In this document: positions 50,126 through 62,691 of the stretch, in pieces
How the letters are laid out: every line of letters begins with the position of its first letter
Position numbering within the stretch: position 1 is the first letter of the stretch
Assembly (NCBI GenBank): GCA_015501075.1
Contig: JADNYJ010000021.1
Coordinates: 303,523-367,522 of the forward strand
Source: Gymnopilus junonius
Lineage: Eukaryota > Basidiomycota > Agaricomycetes > Agaricales > Galerinaceae
Direction of reading: 5' to 3'
DNA: 64,000 nt
Made by a program: the position numbers and the translations under genes
Notes under the pieces: generated by a model
The model's database searches: none
Told to the model about the DNA's origin: nothing
The model's input: the letters and a program-made list of their open reading frames with translations, nothing else

Positions 50126-52033
50126 ATGTCGGTCACATTCGCTTGCTACTTTCCTGCAGAAAAGCCTCTTTTCTTGTCCATTAAGATAGTTTCTGATGCA
50201 TGGACCACGGAACTATTGAAGGCGATTGCAGTGCAACTCAAAAGAGGACGGTCGCGAGTTTATATGTCCTGACCTCCGTCTTTTCAAGGTAAATTCTTTT
50301 TTCTTTGGTACACACCCAATTAACCCACAGCAGATGGATGTTGCCATTGAACTTACAGAAACTCTGCAGAAGCATGCCCTTCAGTGGCTTCATGGGCAAC
50401 CAGCTGATAGTCAGTTCAAGGTTATGACAAGTCTTTAATTGGTCTTTCCTCATGACCCGCATCCGACCAACAACTTGACGCTAGATATCACCTCTATCCT
50501 TCAGTTCTATCTTGCTGACTTGTGTCAATTCTGGAGCTGGTTGATGGTCTGGATGTTCTGTATGATGCGTATAAAAGGAAGGTCAAGAAAGGTGGGCATT
50601 ATGCTGGCATCTTATAGCTACTCACCTTTCTCATTTATGCCTTAGCCCTCAATGATTGTTTAAATAATCGTTTATCCCTTCTTTCACTGTTGGAACTAGT
50701 CAAGGCGGGGTTCCTTGACAAGGAACCCCGCCTGCTGAAGGAGGTATTTAGCAGGGAAGAGCCTGACATACACATAGGTCGGCCTGGCAGAGCCCCTGCT
50801 GCGATTTTCAACCCTGTCCTTGCCACCTTGCAGCAAAGTTTTGGAAATCTTGAACAAGTCAATCTTTCCAAGGACGAAGCTTTTCGTGCTGCCAACTGCA
50901 TCTGTCGCTCGGTCGATTTTTATGCCCGTGAGGGCCTACGTGAGGAGGCGATCAAAGAGCTAGTCAATGCAGCGATTGGAGGAACTGGTAAGTGGGGACA
51001 TTCTGTTAATATCACTCCTGGTAGCAATATCATAATTGACGGTTCCTGGTGGTACGACATGATCCTCGTCCTTGTTCTTGAGCTCAATAACTCATTGGGC
51101 CTATGCGGGGATGCTCTTCTCCAAGCTGTTGTTGACTACAGCAAAATAGTTTCGCATGATCAGGTTTGATGTACAATGTTTGACAATTGAACGCTGTGCT
51201 TACCTTCATTTGCAGTACAAGCCCTTCCGCCAGGTCTGTAATTTCCCTATTGTCCTCATAGCAAATCGGCTCGAAATTTCTATTGCTGTTTGTGTTGGAC
51301 CGATCTATGTGACCACGCTGCTCGCGCTCGACCTTTCCTTTGGGTTCCATGCATTTGATAATGTTATCCAAGTAGCCCACGTCTTTAAGGTCTTGTCACG
51401 TCATTGAGGAGAACTTGAAAACTATTACCAGAGCGTCAAGAACCTGACATCCCCTAGACTCTCTTGTCTGTTTCCCAACCTGACATCGGTCGATCCTTCT
51501 AAACCATTGCCTGAACTTACCTACCGGCAGTTCTCTCGCGGGCAGGTCAGCCGATACCCGATCTTATGGACTTGAGGAGCTGCACAACTGTGATGTACAT
51601 TGCCACCCCCGACAATACAGACGAGGAAGTTATCGCTAAATTTACCGCTCGTTACAATGAAATGGCACATCGCCTCCTTGCGGAAGCTAAACTTGCACCG
51701 AAGCTATATTTCTGTGGGCATGTCGTCGGCGGCCTTTACATGATTGTTATGGAGCATGTTAATGGAACCTCCATTTGGCAGTTACAACAGGCCAAAACAC
51801 CAATACCTGAAATCATCCTGACAAAGGTCGAGGAGGCAGTGCATCTCCTCCACCAGAAAGACATGGTCTTTGGGGACTTATGTGCCAACAACATTCTCTA
51901 TGTTCCAGCTGAAGGTTATGTGATTCTCGTTGACTTTGATTGGCCTGGGAAGGACGGAGAAGGAAGATATCCAGCCACCTTCAATCACGGCACCAATAAC
52001 CAGACCTCTGTCACCACTTTCTTTTTTGACTAG
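50126..52033 (+). pseudogene. Crinkler-type (CR) effector-like gene: header, REase-like and kinase domains
   Basis: The N-terminus MSVTFACYFPAEKPL with LLKAIAVQL and DLRLFKVN resembles the ubiquitin-like header of fungal CR proteins. The middle part (50690-51405) matches the truncated relic at 4190-5300. Its VLELNNSLGLCGDALLQA corresponds to the REase-like E-x-K region but has Asn where the relic has Lys. The C-terminal part (51566-52033) is a kinase domain with FTARYNEMAHRLLAEAKLAP, the catalytic loop MVFGDLCANNILYV and LVDFDWPGKDGEGRYP. A one-base frame shift near 50240, an in-frame TGA at 51405-51407 and a disrupted junction near 51570 indicate a decaying gene. Such proteins are proposed effectors or toxins in conflict between organisms; no function is shown here. 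Confidence 0.62.
50704..50732. repeat. Perfect fold-back palindrome inside the CR gene
   Basis: Two 14-base arms (GGCGGGGTTCCTTG and its exact complement) flank a single A. The paralogue at about 4905-4920 lacks it, so it arose as an 18-bp in-frame insertion of six codons. Confidence 0.9.
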
Positions 52034-52462
52034 GTTTCTGCGGTGGCTTTCCGGGCCTGTATGGGAAAACCGTGTCGTGGTCTATGTTTGATGGCTCACT
52101 TACGGACTGGTCTCGTTTCCGAGGAGGGTTTCTACTCAATGGTCTATCACTATCAGCCTAAGGATGGTCGGCAAGACACCTTTTACTCCGCGCTCTTCAC
52201 TATTGACGTAATAGAGGGCTCCTTATCAAAGATCGCCATGCGGGATGTACCTCATTTACACTAATTTACATATTCAATTTGCCTGAGCTTCAAAACAGCA
52301 TAATTGGACCTCTTATCATTCAGCTTCGGCAAAATGTGGCCTCGTGATACTTTGTTGATGCCCATTGTGCCCCCAATTCGGAGTTGAAAAATGCTACAGT
52401 CAGCGAACAGAGGCCTAACCTAGCTTCGAACTTGTCGTCCTGGCTTCCTTCCTCTGTTCGCT

Positions 52463-53901
52463 ATGGGAGTTAAGTCGTTTCTTACAGCCTTCCTGTTAAC
52501 TGACCATTGTCTTACCATTTCTGCTACAGACGTGTACCCTCACGGCTCCCATCTCTTTCCAACAAATGGAAGGGGATTTTGACTTGCAGGAGAGTTTAGA
52601 ATTATGGGATGCTCCAGACACGATTTGGTTGTTCATGAGGGACGCGTTTATATTCTCTATGAGCGAAACTTCTCTTGTGGAGAGCCGACTACCCTTACGC
52701 ATCTTACGACTACGAGTACGGTCCAGATAAGTTTCTTCTTGCGACAAACTAAAGAGTTCGTTTTACTGCTTCATCATATGCATATTTTGCGCTGACCCGA
52801 CTGCCCTATACAAAAGTGGCATTTGCCCAAAATTCCCTCGACCGGCACGCCGCTATCAAGCTTGTGCGCAATGACTCTGACGAGTATCGTATCCTGCGGT
52901 TCTTGAATCAACAACCTTCGGAAACTCTGCGAGAGAACTCTGTGATCCCAGTTGTGGAATTGCTGCCTATTGAAGGATTTTAGTTCGCAGTGATGCCGAG
53001 GTAGGCCTCGATACTTTCTTACTTGGCTTTTTACTGAGGAATCCATAGATGGGGTCAGTCTGCGAGACGGCCCAACCCACGTACGATCCTTGACGGACTA
53101 GATTGTATGCATACCATACTGAAGGTTCGACTCATGTTTGATGAGCCGCAGTCCGTGGGGGGCAGAACTGAGAATATATTTGATGTAAACTTGTACAGGG
53201 TCTGTCATTTCTTCATGAATGGTAAGTCTCCTCTATTTCTATAGGAAAGGAGTTCTTGTCTTTGCAGGATATAGAGCACAACGTGTTAGTCAATCATTTT
53301 TGCATTGCTAGCCCGAACTGTCAAATTAGTCGTGACTTGCGTTCTCAACGACTCTTATCATATTTCATTTCGACCGTTCTGTCATATTATTCGCAGACTT
53401 AGACCGCAGGGGATATCGACTCTCCTCTAAAATGTCCTGGGGTACATTTTAAAAGGTGTATGACACTTCCCAAAGCAATTACCTAGGCGTTGTATTCTGT
53501 GAGCGATATCAGCTTATTTTTCTTATTCTCCTTGTATTTTTTGTCTCACCTAATCCTTACAGCACTTGGTACCAGCTGCACCCTTCCTTGCACCGCTGCT
53601 GGATATGATGACAATACGAGACCTTGAGCGTCGATTTACTGCAGTGGAAGCTCTGCAATTATTTAAAGAAATGTTTTCTCAGCTGAAGGAGACTCAGCTC
53701 GCAACCCCGTTTTGGGAAGACGATCTTGAAGTGTGCGTTCCTTATAATAAGTACGACAGGTGGCGAAATCTCCCTCTCCATTTTACGAAGACATGGGCTA
53801 TATACACTGAAGAACATCTGATTCCTTTGATGACGAAGTTTCTTCGTTGGCTCTGCAGGCGCGAATGGATATATCATACTGTGGTCTATATTCGTGGTTA
53901 G
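52463..53901 (+). pseudogene. DFD-type kinase, decayed copy 2
   Basis: Homologous along its length to the kinase genes at 33124 and 58396. The tiny first exon (ATGGGA plus a GTTAAG donor), the DTIWLFMRDAF region, HAAIKLVRNDSDEYRILRFL, the C-terminal frame from 53566 and FLRWLCRREW can all be followed. It is clearly dead: there is an in-frame stop near 52981 in the GFWFAVMPR segment, several frame shifts, and the catalytic-loop and DFD regions are disrupted. Confidence 0.85.
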
Positions 53902-54389
53902 CTTACAAGTTGCTGGGTGGCCATTACGTAGTCACTGTGATCGCCACTTATTCAAATTGCTACATTCTAACTGCAATACCAGCTGTTTAGCCTCGTGATC
54001 ATGGATGGCGACCTAGGGGCAGCCTCAATGGACGGGCAATAACTCATGGGAATAGATAGGAACGAGAGGCCAGTGCTGCATAGTATACTATCATGATCAA
54101 AAATCACAGACACCCTTAGAATGGACCGGGAACGCTGGATGGAGATGCCATCGGTTAGCGAGTACCATTCGAGAAAGCTTCCGACTTATACGGTGCGCTC
54201 GCTGTATCAGCCAGGAATTAAGGAGCAAAACGTTTAACAACCACCGCTAACTGCTATTAACCACTTCTGTTTCCGCGGAGCGAAGAACCATGTGGCATAG
54301 CCAAGATTTATCTATCTTCTCACAGGCAGGCAGACCTCAGTCACTGCAGTACCCTTTCCTCCTCTTGAACGGTGTGTATGACTCACTTC

Positions 54390-55220
54390 TTCATAATGAA
54401 TATCTCTCACGCATTGTTGACTTGAAAAGGCCTAATCATTGATTTGATTCGTTGGGAATGCCATTGCCGAACTTCAAGGCTCCTGCAGAATGTGCAACAC
54501 GGAATAATTTGTTTCCGAATGATCACAAGGATCTCCCGAGCGTGGAATGATTGTCCGGCCTTGGGTCCTGACGGGCGCCTATTCGATGATGTCATTTGTG
54601 TCGTCGAGTCAAGGTCCCTGGTCATGAGCGATCTCCAACATCGCGACTGTGCATTCCAGAAAGCGGTTCTTTTGGGTTCTGATCATTTCTGACGCCTTCT
54701 TTTTGATATCATTTTCATGCTTCCTTCGCATTCCGGCCCATATTCCATGAACCTTAGAAGATCGATGTGCGTGTGTGAAGAGATTATCATGTGCAATCAT
54801 TTCAGAAGGCTGCCAACCTGCTCACTAACCCACTGTCCTGTCTAGGCGGTAATAGAAACATGAAGCTCGGCGTCGGATGGCAATCCTCTATGTACATATT
54901 CGTGGAGTTGGGGCTGGAGAAAGGACAAAGTTTGTCTACATATGGTAAGCCACTCTCGGGTTAATAGAGTGCCTTGGCTTTTACTTCCACCGATATCCTT
55001 AAAGAAGCATCAGAACCTCAGCGCCTTGTTCTATAGTCTTCAGGCTTCATCAAATGTTGATTTCCTTTCGTTTGACATGTCTAACCTCGTGCTCCGAGGA
55101 ATAACAGCATTCAAAGGTCCTGTGGACTAGAACAAAGTCACAAGCTTGGGTGCATCTCGCACCTTTTTCCCATGTATCCGCTCGAATAGGAAAATGACTC
55201 AAACATTTTGACTGCTTCCG
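54390..55220. repeat. Duplicated block of unknown content, copy B
   Basis: Counterpart of 30490-31510, more degraded. It again precedes the small-protein and kinase pair. Confidence 0.6.
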
Positions 55221-56175
55221 GTAGCTTGTGGCGTGGTGTGACTACCCCGTGTCGCTCTGGGCGCAGTTAATTCGTCTTCGTCCTGTCATGGGCTAGAATT
55301 CTGGCTGGTTACTCATGGCTGTGGGGAATACTGATTCCGAATTCTGAGTTTGAAATTAGATATAATGTAAGCGAGAACGTGACTGGTAGACCGGGTCCAG
55401 ACTCCAGCCACAACAAAAGCCGGCACTATTGCGCAGTGCGCGCACACCCCACAATCGTGCTCGCCTCCGGGTAGGAGGAACAGGAAAAATTATTAGCTAC
55501 ATTGGTACTCATGCTAGCATTGCATAAAGTAAAGTAAAATAAAAATATTGGGATACCTAACTGTGCATTTTGAAAGAACGAATTTTGCAGTGGGTTGCAT
55601 GGCACGGAACAGTGCCAGAGCCAGCCAAATTATAATAGTTTACTCATCAATTAGAATTCATCTTATCAATCTAGAGCTGTTGGGCACATCATATCTAAGC
55701 GGGTATTCTGCAGCCAATGAGAAAAAATGTAAGAAAAGGGTCATTTTGATCATCTACGCGAGTATCCAGCGCCGCATGTGAAATTTGATAAAAATACTGT
55801 GTGCGTACGTAAAATCACAGTGCCGAATAGTAAGACAGTGGGCGCTTTGCTCAGGAAGGGGTTTCAACATAGTTGGGACTAGGAGGCAGCTTTCCTTTCT
55901 TCCCTTTTCTTTTCCTTTTTCTTTTTTTCTTTTCTTTTTTATTTTTTACATAAGGACCCACACACACCGGTATCCAGCCAGAATTCTCAGTGGATCCACA
56001 TACCTAAGAACCCACTTGGAAAAGAAAGGCCCGAGAGTCAGGGTGTCCGCTGGCACTTCACATGAAACCGGCTGCGTTGTGTGTGTGTCGGGAAAATTTT
56101 GTAATTCGGCATACGAGCAGGCAGTAATCGGAATGTGGCTTGAGCACCCTTTGATATCACGACCTACTTTCAAGG
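55221..56175. other. Spacer with a long pyrimidine tract
   Basis: No gene recognised. A pyrimidine-only run with few interruptions lies at 55890-55948, and an interrupted GTGTGTG word near 56080. Confidence 0.5.
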
Positions 56176-56183
56176 TATAAATA
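56176..56183 (+). promoter_or_regulatory. TATA box of small-protein paralogue B
   Basis: TATAAATA lies 74 bp before the start codon at 56250. Confidence 0.55.
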
Positions 56184-56249
56184 CAGTTACGATTTCACAG
56201 AACTCCCCAACGACAGCTTGCACTCGAACGTTTAACAACCTCACACGCT

Positions 56250-57062
56250 ATGTCTACTACCAACAACGTTGCTGTGCAAATTAACGTATGGAGCCCTCTT
56301 CTCTGCGCCTTCTCCCTTTCTTATGCTTACATCATCTCTAGGATGGCGATAGAGTGAAACTACGCTCCTCATCCAACGGAACGGAGGAAGATATCTATGT
56401 GTACGGGCCCCTCGTTCCCCAGAGCAATAACGGCCGTATAAGAACTACGATGCCAGCTGGAAGTGAGGTCGTTATTCATAAACATAGAGACCTACCATGG
56501 GATGATGTTCGGACTTCGGTAAGAGCATTTTTCAATCTGTCAGTTGTTTGAGATCTCGACTTTCTGATGACATATCTGATAGGCTGCAGGCGCAAATGGG
56601 GCAAGCTATAGGATCTACTCGTTTGAGAAAACTTTGGATACAAAGTTTTGGCGTTTCGTGCCTACTGGATCTATAATAAACAAACGGATTCCTCACAATT
56701 CTCTCTCCAGATCAAAAGCAGGAACTCCTGATCAAGCGAAGCTCTTTGAAGTAGGGGATTATGCTTGGGTAATCATCGAACACAGCTGGAAACAAGGCGG
56801 AAATTCGAGCGTGAAAGTAAACAAAGTCGTTCAAATCGCAGGAGAGCCGCTCACTGGCACTGTACGTCTCCCTGTTTTGCAATTGTGATCCTTGCAGGCA
56901 ATCGACTTATACGTTTATTGTCAGGGCCAGAAAATCAACCCCGATTCTGTCAGGCGTGTATCCGTAACCTATGATTTCAAGTTTACTACCTCAACGCAGG
57001 CAAACAAGGTTTGGATTTCGGATTCATACCTTTTTTCCGACTCCTTCGAAGAGATCCAGTAG
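56250..57062 (+). CDS. Small protein of unknown family, paralogue B
   Basis: Four or five exons give about 190 residues from MSTTNNVAVQIN to SDSFEEIQ. Conserved positions relative to the gene at 31959 include GDRVKL, YGPLVPQSNNGRI, AGSEVVI, RIPHNSLS, VGDYAWVIIEHSWK and VKVNKVVQIAG. The intron positions and the final exon also correspond. The sequences otherwise differ widely, yet both keep an open frame, which argues that each is or was functional. There is no signal peptide and no known fold. As in the other copy, a DFD-type kinase lies downstream. Confidence 0.65.
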
Positions 57063-58395
57063 ATTGGAAGTGGTGTGCAACTTGAGAAGTTCCCACCTCC
57101 TAGACTGGTCTCCTTTTCAACGTCAATCGTGGTAGAGATTTATATGAATGTAAAACCCTAGAATTTGCGAATAACTATGTCATCCAGAGTGCTGAACCTG
57201 TCACGGACATAAAGCCAGTTGTAATTTCAAAAACTTAGAGATAATACTTGCCGCTTGTCTAATGATATCTTCCGTCTCGAGACATATTTGCTATGAGATA
57301 AGTAAGGCAAAAACAAATGGATAGATTGCCGAAAAGAGAAAACTCGAACGGCATTATTACTTATGTTCAATCACACTATCGATATCATTATTCTGCTTTT
57401 GCTGTCAAACCCCCTTCAAGATATGTTTTATGGTGTCCAGGATCGGTTCTAACTATCACTCCTGATTGCCATTTTGCCTATTTTTGCACTGTATGTTACA
57501 TTTGTTGAGGTGAGGGCATCCCGTCCTTTAGAATGAAGTCCGCCGCGAATGCACCAACCCTCACAATGTGGCTTGAACTTATGCCATACCGAACCCCTCC
57601 TTGCGCCAGGCCTTGGAGAGCCAGGCCATAGATAACATTCTTGTTGTTTATTCCATTCCTTGTACTAAACTCTATATTTTTGTTCCTTTCATAATCATCT
57701 TCCCATGTGATCATTTGTGCCCGTGGTTACATATTGTGTATGTATTCTTTAGCTAGCACCTCGCGCATTTGCGAGGGTCTCAACCTAGATAAACACCGAA
57801 GAAACATTTATCTCAACAAATTGTGCATTTCATTTTGTCTGATGAGTGTAAACAGGGTGTCGCCGTGTCGGGGACATAGTGCATTTAGGCGCTCACAGTG
57901 TAAGCCCACTGGCAAGACATGGTTGTGATAGTACATTTTACCTGTGTTCCGAAGAGTATTTAGATACGTACATGGCCAGCTAACTACGTATCTTGGTCTC
58001 CAAGCCTTGGACGCTACTTCCTCCTCAAGTAGTTCCCTCGGCTGCCACACCTGGACGTCGAAACGGCCCTCCCGCTTTGCTTTGAATTATTACCTTGTTT
58101 TAGCAAGGTCTCTGGAGGGGTCATATGTATGTAATCATTCATCACTCTAGTTAAATATGTATGCTTTTCTTTTCTTCATTTTAAGTAATTGGCCCAGGGG
58201 CCAGGGTGGCTTAGGATGTAAGTATAACCCGTGCGATCGTCATCGGGATTCCAAAGTTGAAGGCCAGGAGCACGTGACCAGAACTTGTGATTCGTTTATT
58301 ATTACGTTTAATGACATTGACGTCCAACTTGAACTTTGTCAACCACGTCTTTCAACCATATCAAACTTCGTGACAACTCGCTCTCGCCAGTTTAC
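57063..58395. other. Intergenic, nothing recognised
   Basis: A 1.3-kb spacer between the small-protein gene and the kinase, longer than the 0.36-kb spacer in module copy 1. No coding region or repeat is supported. Confidence 0.45.
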
Positions 58396-60016
58396 ATGAC
58401 CGCTAAGGTTGTGGCTCCTTATGATCCTTAGTTTCAGTATACTCGCTCAACTTCAGCCTCTTCAGGATGATACTCCCCTCGAAATCACATTCCCTTTTGA
58501 ACCGGGACAAGATTTTGACCTTGCTGAACGCATAGCGTTTTGGGACTCCTCTAAAACCATCAATTTCTTTTTGAACAATGGTTATACTTTATATCAACGT
58601 ATCATATCGGAGGACGGTGAGGCGACAGCTTCGACGACACCGGCCTTGCCATTCGAAAAGTTTGCTGAAGCTGCCTACCCGTATGCATATTACGATGCCC
58701 AGTTCGGTGGAGACGAATTGATCCCACTCTGTACAAGAGAATCAAGGGTATGCATTCATAATCTATTAATTTTTTTGATTGATATATTTGATTGTCAGGG
58801 CAAAGTCGTCTTCGCACAAGATCCACTAGGCCGACATGTCGCCATCAAGCTTGTGCGCGACAACACAGATGAGTATCGAATTTTGCGTTTCCTGAGCCGG
58901 GTACCTCCGAAAACTTTGCAAGAGAACTCCATTGTCCCCATCTTGGATTTTTTACCCTTAGAAGGTTTTTGGTTCGTAGTAATGCCAAGGTATGTGCGCA
59001 TGCCGTTCTAAAACATTATAAGTCTTATCAAAATATTTAGATGGGGCGGTGCAGTTCGGTTCCCTGAAGCAGAAAACCTCAAAGATGTGCTTGATCTGAT
59101 GCGCGCAATGCTGAAAGTGCTGTCAAAGCTACCTTACCTTCATTATTTCGGTCTGATCAATCTCTATATAGGCACTAACATTTCTACATGCACATAATAT
59201 AAGTCATGGGGTAAGCGAGTCAATTATCGTACTTTTGCCATTACTTATCCTGCCTTTCAGGATATCAGTGACGGAAATGTACTGGTCAACCATTTTTGTG
59301 ACAACAACATGGAAATGACCAATACCATTCGTAAAGAACTACGTGCTCAAGGGCGCCTATCTTATGGAATGTTTGATTTTGATTTTTCCATCATGTTGCT
59401 TTCGACTGCAAATAAGGAGGAATGTCGGCTTCCGTATGAAAGGTCTTGGGGCACCTTCACCAGGATCAAGGATACTGCCCAGGGAGAATTCGATTATAAT
59501 CCATTCTCGTTCGATGTTGGCAACATGGGTGCCTTGTTCTGTCGTTTTTACCAAGTCAGTGTGAGCTGTGTCTACACAGAGGGTGACTGCTCACTCTTTC
59601 TATAGCACCTGAGCCGGGAAGCACCTTTTCTAGCACCTCTACTCGACCGCATGACAACTCGAGATCTTAACTGCCGGTTTACAGCGTCACAGGCGCTTCA
59701 GTTTTTTGATGAAATGAGCTCTCAAATGTCTCAAAGTGAACTTGGAACGCCGATATGGTTACACAACCCCGCAAGACTTGTACCTTACGACGAATTCAAT
59801 CGATGGGAATACGTTCCTCCAGACTTGGCGAGGAAATGGACTGCATATCGCGAGCCACCCATTCCTTGGATAACGAAGGCCCTTCGTTGGATCTGCGCCT
59901 CGGAATATTTTTCGGTATATAAAGTGATAGCTCGCATTCGCTGGTTTCTCCACAAATTGGCATTTCCTCAAAGATTCTGTGCAAATTTTGTTGGATTCAG
60001 AATTCTGCCCGGCTAG
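58396..60016 (+). CDS. Protein kinase-like protein with DFD motif, copy 3
   Basis: Same architecture as the gene at 33124 and about 480 residues long. A four-codon first exon (ATGACCGCTAAG) is followed by a GTTGTG donor. Recognisable segments are RHVAIKLVRDNTDEYRILRF with the ATP-site lysine, LTFLHAHNISHGDISDGNVLVNHF (catalytic loop, split by an intron near 59212) and MFDFDFSIML (DFD). The C-terminal FDEMSSQMSQSELGTPIW region follows. All exon joins are in frame. It is about as different from copy 1 as a long-separated paralogue would be, unlike the adjacent P450 and hydrolase. Confidence 0.8.
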
Positions 60017-60199
60017 CTCAGTCTTATTACATTCAGTTTTTGTATCCAACGTGTAGATCAAAGTGAATCCGTTGTAATGCTACGGGTATCCTGATTTCGA
60101 GGTACTTGAACGCTGAAATTGTGCAAAGTCAGTGAAAACCCCTAGCTACGTTAGGCTTTGTTCGGCTGCCATAATCATCATGAGCACGGTAACAGTAAT

Positions 60200-62332
60200 T
60201 TACATTCTCTTCTTAAACATCACTTCCGCATTCCTATTAGCAGTCAGCAGGCCGGAAAACCAAAAATTGTCCGGACGAGGGCCATCATTGGGAAACTTCA
60301 CTTCGTAGTTGAATAAGATATAGACGAGCATTGCCTTCAACTCGTTGACCGCAAAGAAACGACCCGGGCTGTCAAGGTTGGGAGGACTTTCAGGCCACAA
60401 TGCACTTCTCTAGATCAAAGAAATTACGAACCAAGCATGCCTGCCCATGCCGAAAGTGTAGTAGTTTGGTGCCATGGAGACAAATTGGTGTTTTAATCCC
60501 TCTCCTTCATGAGGCATATTTGAAAACCTGAAGCCCTGGAACTCATGTGCTCTGTCATAGTTTTTCTGCGATTCTACGTCAGTCGTTTGCATTGACGAAG
60601 ACGAAGCTTTCGCGCACTGACGTCGTCAAGATGAGTCTCATAGGAAGCGATTGCTACCTCTGTACCTGCTGGCAGTGTTATTCCATTGGAAAATGAGAAG
60701 TTCTGGAGGACTTTGCGATTCATGGCCTCTAGAGATCAGAATCAGGCCACCACCGTTACAAGTGACAATGACTCATCCTTACGAGCTCCGACTGCAGATC
60801 TTTGAGTTTCCATGATAAAGCTTTCGAGCTTGCGCATCTTTTGCATTGAAAGTTTGGTCCAGCCCTCTGCTTCGATGACGGATTCCACCTCCTCCCGCAA
60901 GGGTGCTACGTACTCTGGATAAGCTGCTAGATTGAATAATGTGTGCGTCAATGCCTGAAAATAGTTTCTTAGACGTCAGAAATTGGTAATAAAGAACAAC
61001 TTGGCTGACGTTCGTCGTAGTATGGATGGCGGCGACATTGACGCTTAATACGCGGATGGCTATTTCTTCAACTTTGTGAAGATGAGGACCTTTCGCTTCG
61101 TCAAATAGCCAGCTGATAAGATCGTTCTTGGGTGTTTAGTGAGAACAACAGCGATACATTACTAAATAATCCTTTCTTACCGGTTTATCAGGCCAATCTT
61201 TTCCGTGCCTTTCCCTCTGTTTAAGTTGTTCCTCTACTAACGGACGAATGTGGTGCACCGCTCGCTTGATCCTTCCAGGAACCTTGGTGAGAACAGAACC
61301 GACTAGACTAGACGGTACATTAATTTGTTTCCGACGGACCAGTTGGCCAAGATTTAGTACTTACGGTTTGAGGAACTCTGGAAACAAATTTATAATTTGT
61401 GCGCCAATAAAGACATCGATAGTGAATTGTTCGTTAAGTTCTTGGAAGTCAGGATCTCTGCCTGGAAGGATAAGATAGGATCAGCCTAGGATTGCAGTCG
61501 AATAAAAATAGTCAAGCAGACATAATGGCAAGCCAACGAAGACACGATTGGTCGTCCTGCAGACTATTTTCATAATAGTGTTGAAAGCCGGAACTGTTAT
61601 CCACTCTGACAAGGGTTAACATACAGGATCAAGGGATAAAATGCATTATGTACCGTCTTTGACTGGGATAACATCCTTAAAGGATGCGATAATCTCATCT
61701 TTGACATCTGGAAACCGAACTTCGAGGTTTCGAGTCAAAGTGGTACGAATGGTGGAAATGTGATAAATATCCTGCTGGACCTGTTTTCCAAGGGTATAAT
61801 CAGCCTGGAGGGTCTGATGGGAAACAAACAATTAGGCGAGAATTTCTGATAATCAAGCCAGACGCTTTGCCTCGCGGACAGCTTCCTCAAATGATACCTG
61901 ACTCTCATTGGCACGGCGAATGTCTTCAACCATTTCGTGTCCGCTAACGATCACAAGCCATTTTGAGAGTGTCGAGACCTTGAAGGCTGAGCCATAATAC
62001 TAATACCAACGTCAGTGTGAAGGCGTGTCCTGCGTGGCATCAATGGTTTTGATAGTACACACTTTACTGTATCCTTCTTGGATCATTTCATGTCCATGCA
62101 GAAAGAACCGTATAGCATCGATGTATGGCCCAAAGATGCCAGAAGACCCTACCGTTGGAATGTGTTGAAGCTATTTAGACAGATAATTATGAGCTTCTGA
62201 ATCACTTTTTCTGCCGGAGCACCACACTGGGAACCAACCTTTCGTCCAGCTGAGTTGCCGATGCTTAGATATTAAATAGGCGGCCAACAGCAATATTAAG
62301 GTTGGAAGCGTCGTTGACCAGTCGATCTGCAT
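60200..62332 (-). CDS. Cytochrome P450 (basidiomycete ent-kaurene-oxidase-like type), copy 2
   Basis: Near-identical to the gene at 35837-37964. This copy keeps bases missing from the first at several homopolymers, so exon 2 reads through as HIPTVGSSGIFGPYIDAIRF. The split heme cysteine (GRHAC PGRFFA, about 60375-60445), the acid/alcohol-pair region before FNLAAYPEYVAPLREEVE and the end EVMFKKRM are preserved. This is the better template for the gene model. It is followed on the same strand by the hydrolase copy. Confidence 0.85.
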
Positions 62333-62691
62333 GTCGTACGAGAAGTAAATTTAAGTCGGATGCGTGGGATACATTGAGCAGAACAAAAGAAACCGTTAAA
62401 TATGTACCACTGCAAAGTGAGTGGGAACCACAAGCAGGCTGGTCTTCTGACCGTTCGGTAGCCCCGTGAGTTCCGTATCTCTGCTATATTTGGGCGAGTG
62501 AGTTTGACAGTCCATCCTCTTGACAGAATTATAAAATGTATTCGAACGGGCATGCTGGTCATATACAACCTGCGTGCGTATATATACACAAAGAAAGAGA
62601 CGGTAAGCTCGATTCTTAAACGGTATGATTAATGTGTACGAAACCTTCCGATGACTGTAGGACCAGCCCAATCAAACACAAGACGCCCCAT

